Source: Zychaea mexicana (lineage: Eukaryota; Mucoromycota; Mucoromycetes; Mucorales; Lichtheimiaceae). From it: 64,000 bases of DNA. The notes beneath the pieces are model-generated. The model was not told the DNA's origin, did no database searches, and worked only from the letters and a program-made list of their open reading frames with translations. The DNA is taken from NCBI RefSeq assembly GCF_025766255.1, contig NW_026516664.1:1-64000 (forward strand), in the 5' to 3' direction. Positions 63,835-64,000 of this stretch are shown piece by piece. Within the stretch, counting starts at the first letter, position 1. Every line of letters starts with the position of its first letter. Position numbers and translations under genes: made by a program.

Positions 63835-64000
63835 GTAATTTAGAGAACGGCATTGACTTTTTAATTTGAGAGAATTACAAAGATATAGTTTTACTGATAA
63901 ACAGTACCCAAATTTTACATACATTTTCCCATTAGCAACATGTATCAAAGTAAAGTGGTCAACATTAGAAACGCTGAACAAATAAACAAAAAAGCATAAT

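Overview
This window reads as nuclear DNA of a filamentous fungus, most likely an early-diverging Mucoromycota (Mucorales-type) genome. Genes carry many short GT-AG introns (mostly 44-140 bp). Coding regions are balanced in composition and lie in AT-rich spacers with long C/T-rich leaders. Proteins are full of Gln, Asn/Ser and His runs encoded by trinucleotide repeats. The families I recognise (neutral trehalase with a PKA site and EF-like loop, SAPS-domain protein, Atf1-like bZIP, Ypt1/Rab1) are fungal. There are no operons and no bacterial or organellar signals. Species cannot be fixed from the sequence alone.

Layout. 0.8-2.6 kb: unknown Gln/Pro-rich coiled-coil protein (+). 3.0-5.7 kb: neutral trehalase (+), with a 96-bp (AG)n tract in its last intron. 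6.0-9.9 kb: SMG6/EST1-like PIN endonuclease (-), convergent with trehalase. 10.4-11.0 kb: a decayed gene with an in-frame stop. 11.9-12.5 kb: small two-helix membrane protein. 14.4-16 kb: a ruined LINE retrotransposon, then diverged short repeats. 17.8-19.1 kb: HKD phospholipase D-like protein. 20.3-22.5 kb: prolidase-type M24 peptidase. 22.5-29.4 kb: gene-poor, with one clean 332-bp hAT MITE. 29.5-34.2 kb: SIT4/PP6-associated SAPS protein (14 exons). 35.0-37.2 kb: AVT1-like vacuolar amino acid transporter (-), divergent from an Atf1-like bZIP at 38.3-40.3 kb. 42.9-44.8 kb: mitochondrial PDK/BCKDK-like protein with eroded kinase motifs. 44.8-49.5 kb: gene-poor. 49.5-52.6 kb: phenol-hydroxylase-like flavoprotein with eroded FAD motifs (-). 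54.2-55.4 kb: Rab1/Ypt1 (-). 57.4-59.0 kb: second amino acid transporter (-). 60.0-60.6 kb: three-exon 3' part of an unrecognised gene. 60.7 kb: a strongly self-complementary block. 63.8 kb: what looks like the first exon of a copper-fist transcription factor running off the window.

The genes do not form a cluster. Several belong to nutrient and stress control (trehalase, SAPS/SIT4, Atf1-like bZIP, amino acid transporters, possible copper regulator), but that is a list of roles, not evidence of linkage. Gene structures were built by hand from splice consensus, frame continuity and family knowledge. The least familiar items are the two flavoprotein/kinase-like genes that have lost key residues, the orphan 60-kb gene, the structured block beside it, and the MITE.
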